Assembly: GCA_947471745.1 (NCBI GenBank)
Contig: CANJKZ010001109.1
Coordinates: forward strand, 3,286,001-3,350,000
Reading direction: 5' to 3'
DNA: 64,000 bases
From: Closterium sp. Naga37s-1
Lineage: Eukaryota; Streptophyta; Zygnematophyceae; Desmidiales; Closteriaceae
Shown here in pieces: positions 11,201 through 22,055 of this stretch. Position numbers and translations under genes: made by a program. The notes under the pieces are model-generated. The model saw only the letters and a list, made by a program, of their open reading frames with translations, did not search any database and was not told where the DNA came from. How positions within the stretch are numbered: the stretch's first letter is position 1; each line of letters starts with the position of its first letter.

Positions 11201-12366
11201 AGTGCGGTAGGGGAAGAGACGGTAGTAAGGAACCGACTCGTCAAACGTGACGTCCTGGGAGGACAGAACACGGCGCGAGGTGGGGTGGTAAAACTGCCAA
11301 CCAGGCGCGTCAGTGGGGAAGCCAAGAATGACGCAGGGAACAGCACGGGGGGACAGCTTGTCCGCAGACAAGTCGCGGACAAAAGCCCGAGATCCCCAGA
11401 CACGAAACGCAGACGCATCGCCAACCTTCCCCGACCACCGCAGAGTAGGGGAGGTCTCCGGCAAGGAGACTCGGGGCTGAAGGTTGATCTGATGCGCCGC
11501 GTACTGAACCGCGAACGGCCACAGAAAATGGGGAGCAGCCGCATCAATCATGGACGTACGAGCGACGTCCATGACCATGCCAATGCGGCGCTCAGCAATC
11601 CCATTTTGCTGTGGGGAGGCCGGAAGCGTGAACGTCTGGCGGATGCCCTGTGCACGACAGAAGGCTCCCAGAAGGCCAGAGGAAAACTCTCCGCCTCTGT
11701 CAGAGTGCAGACGCAGAACAGGAAAGTCCGAGCCGAAACTCTCTCTGAGCTGGAGACGAGCTGCGCGGATCCAGTCGATCAACACCTCAGTGACGTCACC
11801 CTTGCTGCGCAAGGGGAAAACCGTGGTGTAACGCGAGTAGTCGTCAACCACCAACAGGAAGTAACGCTCGTGACCCAGGCCACGAACGCGGGCGGGGCCC
11901 CACACGTCCATGTGAAGAGTCTGCAGCGGAGCCTCTGTCGGAGGAAACTCTGAGGAGTGAGGAACGGCGCGCAGCCGCCCCTCGACGCAGGGAACGCAGG
12001 TAGGGGCAGGCCCCGGAGGGAGGGGAGGGAGGGACCGGGGGAGACCAGAGACAAGGTAACGGGAGGCCATGCCTCGGAGACGAGGCAGGGAGGGGTGACC
12101 AAGGCGGTGGTGCCAGAGGAGAGTTTGGTGGGACAAGAGACGACACGAGCAGGGAGCAGACTCAGGACCAGACCTGGACGCTGCAGCAAACACCTGACCC
12201 GACGCAGCTACCTGACCAGACTCAACAACAGGAGGAGACTCAGTAGTCAGTATGTACAGGCTCGACCCCGGCTGACGGGTAAACGTGGCCAAGTGTCGGC
12301 CCGTCCGAGCACACGTACAGTGGGTCACCCGCTGACTCGCAGGAGTGAACTGGTCAACCCCCCCAT
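8223..12366 (-). pseudogene. Element B pol: integrase, reverse transcriptase, RNase H
   Basis: Reading from 12328 down, one open frame of 1,196 residues holds a GAG-pre-integrase region, the Copia integrase core with HMDVWGP, VVDDYSRYT, HSDRGGEF and QNGIAERRIG (the D,D,E catalytic residues), a long Gly/Ala/Pro linker, then reverse transcriptase with the YVDDLVFA active-site box. At about 8850, inside the TRPDLAYP block of RNase H, one base is missing relative to elements A and F and the frame shifts; RNase H resumes in a second frame (8223-8837) ending in a Copia-type DIFTKAL tail. The linker repeats the PQELREWFA motif found near the zinc knuckle in Gag. Upstream the frame is cut from gag by a TAG at about 12369. 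Confidence 0.88.
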
Positions 12367-12367
12367 C

Positions 12368-14123
12368 CTATAGATCAGCACCACTCACCAAGTTCGTAGA
12401 GAACGAGGGGAGGTAGAGACCTGACAGGGTGCCAGAGGGGGCCGCCGGACACGGTAAGACAGTGGAGAAGTGGGCAAGGACAGGACCCCCAGAGGGGTCC
12501 GCCAGGGAGACCGCAACTGGCCGACTAAGCGGCGTAAGCATAGTGTGGTCTCGAAAGAAGGAGCGGGAAGCACCCGAGTCAAGGTTGAAGGTGTGTAAGG
12601 CCTGAGCCGACGTGGCACCTGAGAGAGCAGACTCACCAGCACCTGGGGCAGCAGACGCACTAGCACCTAGAGCAGCAGCCTCACCAGCACCTAGAGCAGC
12701 AGCCTCACCAGCACCTAGAGCAGCAGCCTCAATGCCCGGGTCAGGCGGAACACACAGGTAACAGTCACCCTCATCACTAGTAGACACAACATACATGGCA
12801 GCAAGGATAGCATCATAATCCAGATCAAATATAGCAACCCCCGACCTAAGCAGCTCACCCCAGCGGGGGATCTCAGTGGCGTCAGGGAACTGGAGACGCC
12901 AAGCGTCCGTCAGGCGGCCGAAGCAGCGCTGGGTGGTGTGCGGGCCACCGCACAGCTCACCAGTGCGGTCGCCGGTACGCAGGACGTAGGCACAGGGACC
13001 AGCACCCCCACCCCGCTGACGCGCAGCGTACCACTCACGAAGCTGCTGGGGGGGCGGGGTCTCACGAGTGCGCTGCTGCTGCTGGCGCTGACCACCACCG
13101 AAGCCGCTCCGCTGCGCAGAGCCACCCCGACCAGCTCCACCTCCACCGCCGCCACCTCCGCCACCGCCGCCACCGCCTCCTCCTCCGCTCCCACCGCCAC
13201 CGCCGCCGCCGCCTCCGCCTCCACCGCCGCCACCGAAGCCCCCACCCCCGCCACCACTCCCACCACCACCCCCACTCCCTCCGCCGCCTCCACCGCCACC
13301 TCCACCGCCCCCGCCAGCCCCTCCAGCGCCCTTGCCCCCCTTGCCCTTGCCGGTGCGGCGTCTCCCGCTAGGGGCAGACGCAGCGCCGACCGACTCGGTG
13401 CCAACGAAGTCGACGGCAGCAGCAGAGGCAACAGAGGGCAAAAGGGGGGAGGGGGAGCACCCCTCAAAGAAGGGGGCACGAGGGTCACCACGAGAGGCTC
13501 CTACAGTGACTATACTCTTCTCAGCTGCCAGGAGGCGCTCCTCGAGGAGGTCAACGGTGAGTGTGGTGGGGCAAACAGAGATGAAGTGGTCCCTGACCGA
13601 GCGAAGGGAGTCAGGGAGCCGGGTGACTATGTAGTAGAGGGTGATGTACATGGGGGGGGGGGTTCTTGGCGCAGAACTCAGCAGGAAGCGCAGCGCGGTA
13701 GCGGGTGTCACTAGTGCGAAGGTGCGTAATGAGGTCAGCGACTGTGGGAAAGGCGGCGAGGTCAGGGAACAGGTACGGCAACATGAGGCGGCTAAGGGCA
13801 GCAGTGGCAGGGGAAGAGTAGCGTGCGACTACAGCGTCGTACAAGGTCCTAGCACTCTTGTACTGACTGAAGTGCGCGCGCTCAGAGGACGGCAAGTGAC
13901 TACGCACAGCAAGACGGGCAGCAGCATCGCGTGTGGCCCACTGTGAGCGAATAGTGCTGTCAGCATCGGCAGCAGGGGCAGTAGAGGCGCCAGACGTGAG
14001 ATCGAACAGTGAGAGACCGTCTTTCCTATCGCACTGTAGGAAAAGTTGTAGATCATCGACCCAGACCTCAAAGTCAACAGCCCGACCCTTAGCATCAAAG
14101 ACTAGAACGCTAGGGGTAGCCAT
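12368..14123 (-). pseudogene. Element B gag and protease
   Basis: The ATG at 14123-14121 starts a Copia Gag of the UBN2 type (DLQLFLQCDR, LYDAVVARYSS, YIVTRLPDSL). After KNPPP the frame breaks because a C-run (11 Gs on the plus strand at about 13652-13662) has one base more than the same place in element F; the rest continues in frame 12368-13711. That part has a very Gly-rich tract, PQQLREWYA, an unusual zinc knuckle (C, 13 residues, C, three residues, H, four residues, C) and the protease motif LDSGASRSFF. The frame ends at TAG where F has CAG (Gln). Gag packages the RNA and the protease would mature the polyprotein in cytoplasmic particles. Confidence 0.88.
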
Positions 14124-14129
14124 GACAGC

Positions 14130-14935
14130 AGTGGCAGCAGGCTAGGGGCAGCAGCAGCAGTAGCAACAGTAGGGGCGCAGCTCGGCGGTGCTCTTACCAG
14201 GGCAGGTGGGTAGAGGTCCGCAAGTGGTGGGGCAGGGCCGAGGTGCGCCGGCAGGGACGGGGCCGCTACAGGGCGGCAGAGGACTGCCGCTCCTCTCTGC
14301 AGGGCAGGGCCGGAACGGCGGCGGCGGCCCCTGCTGTCGGCGGCGGCGGCGGCTGCAGTCGGCGGCTGCGGCGGCGGCGGCCCCGGCAGTGGCGGCAGCA
14401 GCTGCTGCTGTCGGCGGCTGCGGCGGCTGCAGCCCCGGCTGTGGCGGCGGCGGCTGCTGCTGTCGGCGGCTGCGGCGGCTGCAGCCCCGGCTGTGGCGGC
14501 GGCGGCTGCTGCTGTCGGCGGCTGCGGCGGCTGCGGCTCCCGCTGCAGGGGCGGCGACGGCGGCTGCTGCAGGGGCGGTGACGGCGGGGCGGCAGGTCCG
14601 TGAGGGAGCCGAGAAGGGGCCACGGAGGGCGGTGAAGGGGCCGCGAAGGGGCCGTGAGGGGCCGTGAAGGGCGGCGACGGGGCCGAGACGGGGCCGTGAG
14701 GGGCCGCGACGGGGCCGTGAAGGGCGGCGACAGGGCCGCGAAGGGCGGCGACGGGGCTGTGAAGGGGCCGCGAGGGGCCGCGAAGGGGCCGCGAGGGGCG
14801 GTAAGGGGCCGCGAAGGGCCGTGATAGGGGCCGTGAGGGGGGCCGTGAGAGGGGCCGCGACGGGGCCGTAAGAGGGCGCGACGGGCCGCTAAGGGGAGGG
14901 GATGCGACGGGAGGGTAGGCACGCGCGGCGCGACT
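14130..14935 (-). repeat. GC-rich low-complexity leader of element B
   Basis: Between the primer-binding site and gag. Two repeat types: GGCGGCTGCGGCGGCTGC-like units (about 14330-14580) and short GGGGCCGTGAGGGGCCGCGA-like units (about 14600-14900). Frames here are compositional, not genes. Confidence 0.75.
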
Positions 14936-14960
14936 CGGGCAGGAGCAAAGCGCTATACCA

Positions 14961-15088
14961 TGTGAAGATTACGAGGAATGATTGACTAAGGGAAAGGTTG
15001 GGTACAAGTGCAAACCCTAGAAATGTGTTGTACCCCATATGTGCTACCCCACTATAGCCTACATAGGCTAAGTCATATAAGTCTGACA
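14961..15088 (-). repeat. 5' LTR of element B with primer-binding site
   Basis: 128 bp, about two differences from the other LTR. On the minus strand it ends TCTTCACA and is followed by TGGTATAGCGC. Confidence 0.92.
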
Positions 15089-15093
15089 CCGCC

Positions 15094-15770
15094 CTGCTGC
15101 AGCTGCCGCGGAGCCGCCTGCAGCAGTCGCGGCCCCGCCCTGCAGTAGCTGCCGCGGAGCCCCCTGCCGCTGTCGCGGCCCCGCCCTGCAGCTGTCCCGG
15201 CCCCGCCGTCGCTGCCGTCGTGCGCCTACCCTGCTCGCCCGGCGAGCGACTACCCTTCCCGCCACTGGTGAGCACTTGCCCTACCCGCGCTTCCTGCGCG
15301 CCTGCCTTACTAGCGCGCTGCCGCGCTGGCCTGCCTGCCGCGCCTGCCTGCCAGCCGAGCCGCGCCGCCCAGCTGAGCCGAGCCGCCTTGCGGCGCCGAG
15401 CCGCCCAGCCAAGCCGTTTCGTGCTACCGGGCTGTGCAGCCCTGCTCTACTGAGCCACACTGCCTTGCCCGTGCTGCTACTGCTGTTTCTGCTGCTACTG
15501 CTGCTGCTACTGCTACTACTGCTACTGCTGCTCCTGGCGGTGGCCAGATGCAGCTCCAGCGACGTCCGCGTGAGTCCCTCACGCCCCAGCAGCTTCGTGA
15601 GTGGTACGCTAGTTGGGGTTGTAGGGGTGGCCGCGCTGCTACTGCTGCTACTGCTGCTACTGCTGTTACTGCTGCTACTGCTGCTACTGCTGTTACTGCT
15701 GCTACTGCTGCTACTGCTGTTACTGCTGCTACTGCGGCTACTACTGCTACTTCTACTCCTGGCGGTGGCC
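15094..15770 (+). repeat. Element A leader remainder and CTGCTA/CTGCTG microsatellite
   Basis: After the CCGCC duplication the CTGCAGCTGCCGCGG leader of A resumes. From about 15474 to 15535 and 15640 to 15760 it is a CTG/CTA trinucleotide array. The array is read as Ala-Thr repeats in the frame that starts the remaining Gag. Confidence 0.75.
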
Positions 15771-16657
15771 AGATGCAGCTCCAGCGACGTCCGCGTGAGT
15801 TCCTCACGCCCCAGCAGCTTCGTGAGTGGTACGCTAGTTGGGATTGTAGGGGTGGCCGTGGTGGGAGTCGCCCTGAGGCAGGTCGTTCGGGAGCTTCTTG
15901 TAGTGACCAGGTGCAGCTGCAGCAGCGTCCGCGCGCGGTCCTTTCGCCCCAGCAGCTTCGTGAGTGGTACGCTCAGAGTAGAGGGTCATGGAGTACTGCT
16001 CGCTGCCCGTACGTCATTCGCACTGGTGCTCGGGCTGGTCAGCCTTGCGGGACAGTTGGTCACACAGAGTCCCGCTGCTTCGCCAGTCTGAGCGACGCCT
16101 GGCGTACAGAGTTTGGCGACAACGCTGAGCTCCCCTCCTGGCTGGAGCTGCTTAGGCAGAGGGTAGATATCTTTGCTCTTGACTATGATGCTATCCTCAC
16201 TGCCATGTATGCATTGCCTACTAGTGCTGAGGGTGCCTGTTACCTGTGTGTGCCGCCTGACCCAGGTATAGAGTCTGCTGCTCTAGGTGCTGGTGAGGCT
16301 GCTGCTCTAGGTGCTGGTGCGTCTCCTGCTCCAGGTGCCGGTGAGGCTGCTGCTCTAGGCGCTAGTGAGTCCACTGCTCCAGGTGCTGGTGCGTCTGCTC
16401 TCTCTGGTACTGCGCCTGCTGCGGCCTTGCACACTTTCACCCTTAACTCGGGTGCTTCCCGCTCCTTCTTTCGCGACTGCACCACACTCTCGCCGCTCAG
16501 TCGGCCAGTGGCAGTCTCTCTTGCTGACCCCTCTGGGGGTCCGGTCCTTGCACACTCCTCCACGGTTCTGCCGTGTCCGGCGGTCCCGTCTGGCTCTCTG
16601 TCTGGCCTCCACCTCCCCTCGTTCTCCACGAACTTGGTGAGTGGAGCTGACCTTTAG
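15434..16657 (+). pseudogene. Element A Gag C-terminus and protease (N-terminus lost)
   Basis: The UBN2-like Gag N-terminus present in B, F and G is missing; Ala/Thr repeats precede three tandem copies of a unit containing LTPQQLREWYAS (roughly residues 45-60, 110-125 and 150-165). Then comes the zinc knuckle CPYVIRTGARAGQPC with GHTESRC, giving C-x13-C-x4-H-x4-C. The protease motif reads LNSGASRSFF, so the catalytic Asp is Asn and the enzyme would be dead. The frame ends with TAG where F has CAG. The Gag to protease order is otherwise as in B and F. Confidence 0.8.
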
Positions 16658-18765
16658 GACGCGTGGGTTGACCAGTTCACTCCTGGAGGTCAGCGGGTGA
16701 CCCACTGTTCGTGTACTCGGACGGGCCGGCACCTGGCCACGTTCACCCGTCAGCCTGGGTCGAGTCTGTACACTCGGACTACCGTGTCTCCTCCGGTTGC
16801 TGAGTCTGGTCAGGTAGCTGCGTCGGGTCAGGTGTTTGCTGCAGCGTCCCGGTCAGGTCCTGAGTCTGCCCCCTGCTCGTGTCGCCTCCTGTCTCACCAG
16901 ACTCTCCTCTGGCACCACCGCCTTGGTCACCCCTCCCTGCCTTGCCTCCGAGGCATGGCCTCCCGTGTCCTTGTCACTGGTCTTCCCCAGTCTCTCCCTT
17001 CCCTTCCCCCGGGGCCTGCCCCTACCTGCGTTCCTTGCGTCGAGGGGCGGCAGCGCGCCGCTCCTCACTCCTCCGAGTTCCCTCCGACGGAGGCTCCCCT
17101 GCAGACGCTTCACATGGACGTGTGGGGCCCAGCTCGCGTCCGTGGCCAGGGTCACGAGCGCTACTTTCTGCTGGTCGTTGACGACTAATAGCGTTACACC
17201 ACAGTCTTCCCCTTGCGCCGCAAGGGTGAGGTCACCGAGGTGCTGATCAACAGGATCCGCGCTGCCCGTCGTCAGCTCAGCAAGAGTTTCGGCTCGGACC
17301 TTCCTGTTCTGCGTCTGCACTCCGACAGAGGTGGAGAGTTTTCCTCCGACCTTCTGCGAGCCTTCTGTCGTGCGGAGGGCATCCGCCAGACGTTCACGCT
17401 TCCGGCCTCTCCGCAGCAAAATGGGATTGCTGAGCGCCGCATTGGCATGGTCATGGATGTCGCTCGTACGTCCATGATCCATGCGGCTGCTCCCCATTTT
17501 CTGTGGCCGTTCGCGGTTCAGTACGCGGCGCATCAGATCAACCTCCAGCCCCGGGTCTCCATGCCGGAGACCACACCTACTTTGCGGTGGACGGGGAAGG
17601 TGGGCAATGCGTCTGCGTTCCGTGTCTGGGGATCTCGAGCTTTCGTCCGCGACTTGTCTGCGGACAAGCTGTCCTCCCGTGCTGTTCCCTGCGTCTTCCT
17701 TGGCTTCCCCCATGACGCACCTGGTTGGCAGTTTTACCACCCCACCTCGCGCCGTGTCTGTCCTCTCAGGACGTCACGTTTGACGAGTCGGTTCCTTACT
17801 ACCGTCTCTTCCCCTACCGCACTGCCCCCCTCCCCCCCCCCCCCCCGCCGCTCTTCCTCGTGCCAGGTCCTCCCTCGGTAGACCCCCTACCCCCTCAGGG
17901 TCCTGCCCCCTCAGGTGTGGCCCAGATAGACGCAGTCGAGCCTGTCAAGATAGCTGTTGACTCTGGTGCTGCTAGGGGTGCTGAGCCTGCGGGTGCTGAG
18001 TCTGGGGGTGCTGAGCCTGCGGGTGCTGAGTCTGGGGGTGCTGAGCCTGGGGGTGCTGGGTCTGGGGGTGCTGAGCCTGGGGTTGCTGAGTCTGGGGGTG
18101 CGGAGCCTGAGGGTGCTGGGCCTGCTCGTGTTGAGTCTGGCGGTGCTGAGCCTGGAGGTCCTTCGGGTGCTTCGTCCCGGCGGGAGCCACTCTCTCCACA
18201 GCATCTGCGCGAGTGGTTTGCTCGGCGCTGGAGCCGTGCTGCTGGAGCTGGTGGTTCTCCGGGCGCTGGAGGCCCTGCTGCTGCTGGAGGTCCTGCTGCT
18301 GCTGGAGCTGCTGGGGGTTCTGGGGCCACGGGTCCCGGAGGTGCTCGTACTGGAGTTATTGGAGCTGCTGGGCCTGGTGGTGCTGCTGGAGCTAGAGCTG
18401 CTGGAGGTGCTGGAGATGGCGGTGCTGCTGGGGCAGGTGCTGCTGGAGGTACTGGAGCTGGAGCTGCTGGCGGTGCTGGAGCTTCTAGTGGTCCTGCTGG
18501 AGCTGGAGCTGCTGGAGGTGCTGGAGTTGGCGCTTCTGGTGCTGCTGGAGGTGCTGCTAGAGCTGGTGGTACTGCTGGAGTTGGAGCTGCCACTGGGGGT
18601 GCTGGTTCTGTCCCTGCTGGTTCTGGAGGCGCTGCGCGGCCGCGGCCGTACTACGTTCCGCTCCTTCAGCAGGTTCTTGGTCTCCCGCCTTCTACTGGTC
18701 CTGCTCCTTCCTTAGGGTGTCCACCGCCTGTTCAGTCGCAGTCACAGTTAGCGACAGTGAGTTGA
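16658..18765 (+). pseudogene. Element A integrase and Gly/Ala linker (broken)
   Basis: From 16697 the frame matches the integrase region of B. At 17187-17192 two neighbouring codons (Tyr-Ser in B and F) are TAA TAG. The core resumes at 17213 with HSDRGGEF and QNGIAERRIG, then shifts frame near 17755 within the SRRVLSSQDV block and continues at 17725-18765. The linker has GGAEPAGAES-type repeats, the PQHLREWFA motif and a long Gly/Ala stretch. It stops at about 18765, where about 1 kb present in F (linker end and start of reverse transcriptase) has been deleted. Confidence 0.83.
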
Positions 18766-20102
18766 CTACTTCCAGACCTTCTCCCCGACCCCGAAGATGA
18801 CCACTCTTCGGGTTCTGCTGCACGTCGCTGCTCAGCGTGACTACGAGCTTTACTCTCTTGACTTTCAGCACTGCTTTCCTACAGGGCAGCCTGCACGAGG
18901 AGATCTGGCTGCGCCGCCCACCTGGCTTCACTGGGTTGTTTCCTCCCGGTACCCAGTGGAGCCTCCGGCGGCCAGTCTACGATCTCCGTCAGGCGCCCCG
19001 TGAGTGGCACGACACACTGAGGACTACGCTTGCGGCTCTTGGGTTTGCTCCTTCTACTGCTGACCCGTCGCTGTTTCTGCGCACCGACACTTCGCTGCTG
19101 CCGTTCTACATCCTCGTGTACGTCGACGACTTGGTCTTTGCCACTGCTGACACTGCTGGACTCGCCCACGTGAAGTCGGAGCTGCAGAAGAGACACACGT
19201 GCACATACCTGGGTGAACTGCGCAGCTATCTTGGCTTGCAGATCACCCGGGACAGAGCACGGCGCACCATTACTTTGACTCAGTCACACATGGTGCAGCA
19301 GGTCCTTCAGCGCTTCAACTTCACGTACTCCTCGCCTCAGGCCACTCCTCGGTCTACTCGCCACTCGCTCTCAGCTCTGCCTTCGAATGAGTCCGTAGAG
19401 CCGAGTGGCCTGTACCCAGAGCTTGTTGGCTGCCTCATGTACCTGATGACCTGCACTCGACCTGACCTGGCATACCCTCTTAGCATCTTGGCACGCTATG
19501 TTGCTCCTGGGAGACACCGGCCAGAGCACATGGCTGCAGCTAAGAGGGTGTTGCGCTACCTGTGCAGTACGTCGGGCATGGGGCTCGTGCTTGGAGGACG
19601 GCCTCGAGTTGTCCTCACTGGTCACGCAGACGCTTCTTGGGTTGACGACTTGGCTACGCAGCGGTCGTCACAGGGCTACACCTTCAGCTTTGGTTCCGGC
19701 TCTATTTCGTGGCGGTCTACCCGCTCGTCTTCTGTTCTCAGCTCCAGTTGTGAGGCTGAGATCTACGCTGGGGCCATGGCTGCACAGGAGTTACGCTGGC
19801 TCACCTACCTGCTGACCGACTTGGGAGAGGCGCCTCGTTCTCCTCCAGTTCTGTACGTCGACAACAAGGCCATGTTGGCCTTGTGTCAGGAGCACAGACT
19901 GGAGCACAGAACGAAGCACATTGCTCTGCGCTACTTCCTTGCTCGAGAGTTGCAGCAGCGTGGTCAGCTTCGTCTTGCTTACGTGGCCTCTCGGGCCAAC
20001 ACTGCTGATATCTTTACCAAGGCACTTCAGCCTTGTGATCATCAGCGTTTCTGTACTATGCTAGGTCTTGTGCCTACCGGGCCTCACTTGCTTACCTCTT
20101 GA
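18766..20102 (+). pseudogene. Element A reverse transcriptase and RNase H (5'-truncated)
   Basis: The frame starts abruptly at the DYFQTFSPTPKM block just after the deletion, shifts near 18870, then reads through to the end. It keeps YVDDLVFA (reverse transcriptase catalytic Asp pair), TRPDLAYPLS, the RNase H DASWVDD and SCEAEIYA blocks and the terminal DIFTKAL. It ends with TGA after HLLTS. The finger part of the reverse transcriptase is absent, so no active enzyme can result. Confidence 0.85.
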
Positions 20103-20321
20103 CTTTGTTTGTACTGTGATCTATATATACCTGCACCTGCATGCTTACCCTTGCTAGGTTGAGATCACTGTCTTGCTTGTTCACCTTGATTTATAATCCT
20201 GCATGTGAACTGGCCTTGTGGCCTTGAACTGGTGCTCAGAATGTGTGGTGACGTTGTGATCCATCCTGAGCTTGACCTTGCCTTGTTCTCTTGCTTGTCC
20301 CCCACTTTGCCTATGGGGGTG
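20103..20321 (+). other. Element A 3' untranslated region and polypurine tract
   Basis: About 220 bp conserved in B, F and G in matching positions. It contains GGCC TTGT GGCC, a CAGAATGTGTGGTGA block, and CCCCCA/TGGGGG (20299-20304 and 20314-20319), whose second arm is the polypurine tract before the LTR at 20322. Confidence 0.65.
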
Positions 20322-20438
20322 TGTCAGAACTATATTGTAGGCTGCAATGGGGTAGACTATATGGGGTACAACTTTTATGTTTTCATACTTGTACCCACCT
20401 GCTTGCTAGTTCATTCATTCCTCGTTCTTATTCTCACA
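20322..20438 (+). repeat. 3' LTR of element A
   Basis: 117 bp, TG...CA ends, followed by the target duplication GCAAT (20439-20443). About eight differences, including a 2-bp length change, from the 5' LTR. Confidence 0.92.
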
Positions 20439-20443
20439 GCAAT

Positions 20444-20667
20444 AACGCCTTTAGTGTTCAAAGTTTTGACAACGCCTAGAAAGGAACGCCTGCTGCGACA
20501 ACCAAGCTACTACTGCAAGCTTCTCTCTCTACACACTCGGACCCTTGGATAGGGGCTGACGTTAAGTCAGGCACCCAGGGACCCTTGGAGGTGACCCGCT
20601 GGCAGTGTTAGAAAGGCGATTAGTGACTAGGCTAGTACGTTTTAAGACTAACAAGTGGTATCAGAGC
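20444..20667 (+). repeat. Element C 5' LTR, right part, and primer-binding site
   Basis: Continues the LTR broken by A. It contains GGACCCTTGG and GGCACCC blocks that recur in reverse orientation in the LTR of element D (61570-61650). It ends CTAACA at 20653; two bases later TGGTATCAGAGC (20656-20667) is a perfect initiator-tRNA-Met primer-binding site. Confidence 0.75.
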
Positions 20668-20699
20668 TCGGGTTACTACGTTGTTGCCGTTAGAACGCC

Positions 20700-22055
20700 A
20701 TGGGCAAGAATGGGGCAGAAGGATCTTCAAGCCAAGAAAGCAATGGAGGCCAAGCAACGGGGGTTTCGTCGCCGAGGATGGCGAGAACCAGCCAGGGGTC
20801 CCTGCTAAAGGAAGTCTTGAAGAAATTCTCGGTTGATAAGTTCAACGGCACGGGATATGATGACTGTGCGTGGAAGATGCAGCTATAATTTAGGCAAGTG
20901 GGACTGCTCAAGTTGATGAGCGGAAAGGAAGGAAGGCAAGCGGATACAGCCTTGCAAGAAGAATGGGATGAAAGAGCGTCAGTGGGGTACTACCTACTTT
21001 CACAAAACTTGGAGTTGAATCAGCGGGCGCACATCATGCACCTGCTCGAGGAAGCGGAATGTGGACCAAAAGCATGGGCTGTGCTCAAGGACCTGCACGC
21101 CCCTACATCAATTACGGCTACATTAATGCTGGAGCGGGAGCTGTCCTCATTGCGAGTGAGTGAAGGAGAGCCGCTACAACCTGTTCTTGACAGGGTGCGA
21201 GACACGTACGCGAAGCTGACTATGGCCGAAGTTGTGTATCCGGAACAAGCGAAGTGTTTGAAAATGTTGTCGCTGTTACCCGAATCATAGCTGCAGTTTA
21301 CGAGTGGGTTGAGCCTCCCACAGAACCAGGGGCTGTGGACTCTCGAATGGGTGAGGACCAAGAGCCTGGAGGAGGATTATCGAAGGCGTCAGATGAACGA
21401 TCTGGATGACGGCAACAGTGGCTACGGCATGCAGGGAAGCAGTTGGAAAAACAGGCGTAACGGGTCTAAGAGCATGCGTGGTGATAATCGTTCTGGCAAC
21501 ATGGCAAGACAATGGGAGTCTGATGAAGAAAAACCAGGAAGCGAACATGACGGGTTCATTGGGAACAGGGACAGTGCGCGCAATCACGAGAGCTGGAATA
21601 GTGAAGCTGCACGGCACGGTTGCTATAGGGCAGGATTTGGAGGTTTCAGGGGAAACTGCTGGTACTGTCAAAAGCCGGGACACACTTGGGTTCAGTGTCA
21701 CAAACGGCCAGATTGGTGGAGCCCAAGTTATCTGAACAATGACAGGGACGAAGGCGAGAAGAATGGCATCAACATGGTAGCGGATTGTGCATGAGAACTG
21801 AATCACTATGAAGGAAGAGCAGCAGGGCGGTTCTTTCATGTAACGGCGGGAAAGACAACACGTGTGGGAGGAGCACGAAAGGAAGCTGGACGACGTACTT
21901 GGATATTGGACACTGGAGCCGCTTGGTCAATGACACCGTGTGCGGAACTACCTTCTCGCAGGCTGCTAGCACACAGACCCACTCCTCCTTCCTTCATCCA
22001 GTGGATGTCTGAACCAACGCTGGGTCCTTCAAGACACACTTTAAGAGACCTGTGA
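20700..22055 (+). pseudogene. Element C Gag and protease (Copia, truncated)
   Basis: An ATG at 20700, 33 bp after the primer-binding site, starts a Copia Gag. Seen in order: KFSVDKFNGTGYDDCAWKM, a TAA at 20886-20888, LKLMSGKE, LMLERELSSLRVSEGE, a stop near 21288, TKSLEEDYRRRQ, a basic Gly-rich stretch, a canonical zinc knuckle CWYCQKPGHTWVQC (C-x2-C-x4-H-x4-C), then after another stop the protease motif WILDTGAAWSMTP. Resemblance ends at about 22055; no integrase, reverse transcriptase or 3' LTR is found downstream. Element D shares the TK-LEE-RRRQ, GYGMQGS and CWYC-KPG blocks, so C and D are one family. Confidence 0.75.

Larger units (their letters stand above)
7897..15088 (-). mobile_element. 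Copia retrotransposon B, nested in A
   Basis: Minus-strand element of 7.19 kb with LTRs at 7897-8025 and 14961-15088, differing at about two positions. The target duplication CCGCC (7892-7896 and 15089-15093) is exact and interrupts the leader of A. The primer-binding site on the minus strand, TGGTATAGCGC, lies at 14960-14950. It codes Gag, protease, integrase, reverse transcriptase and RNase H in Copia order, with only three clear lesions: one extra base in a poly-C run of gag, a TAG after the protease and a lost base in RNase H. It is younger than A. Confidence 0.94.
6816..20438 (+). mobile_element. Copia retrotransposon A (split by nested element B)
   Basis: LTRs 6816-6934 (119 bp) and 20322-20438 (117 bp) are near-identical and begin TGTCAGAAC and end CTCACA. 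The 5-bp target duplication GCAAT is exact (6811-6815 and 20439-20443). The primer-binding site TGGTATTAGAGC follows the first LTR at 6935. Without B the element is about 6.4 kb. Protein order is Gag, protease, integrase, reverse transcriptase, RNase H, which defines Copia. It is dead: the N-terminal Gag is gone, there are stops and frameshifts, and about 1 kb is deleted between integrase tail and reverse transcriptase. It landed inside the 5' LTR of element C. Confidence 0.93.
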
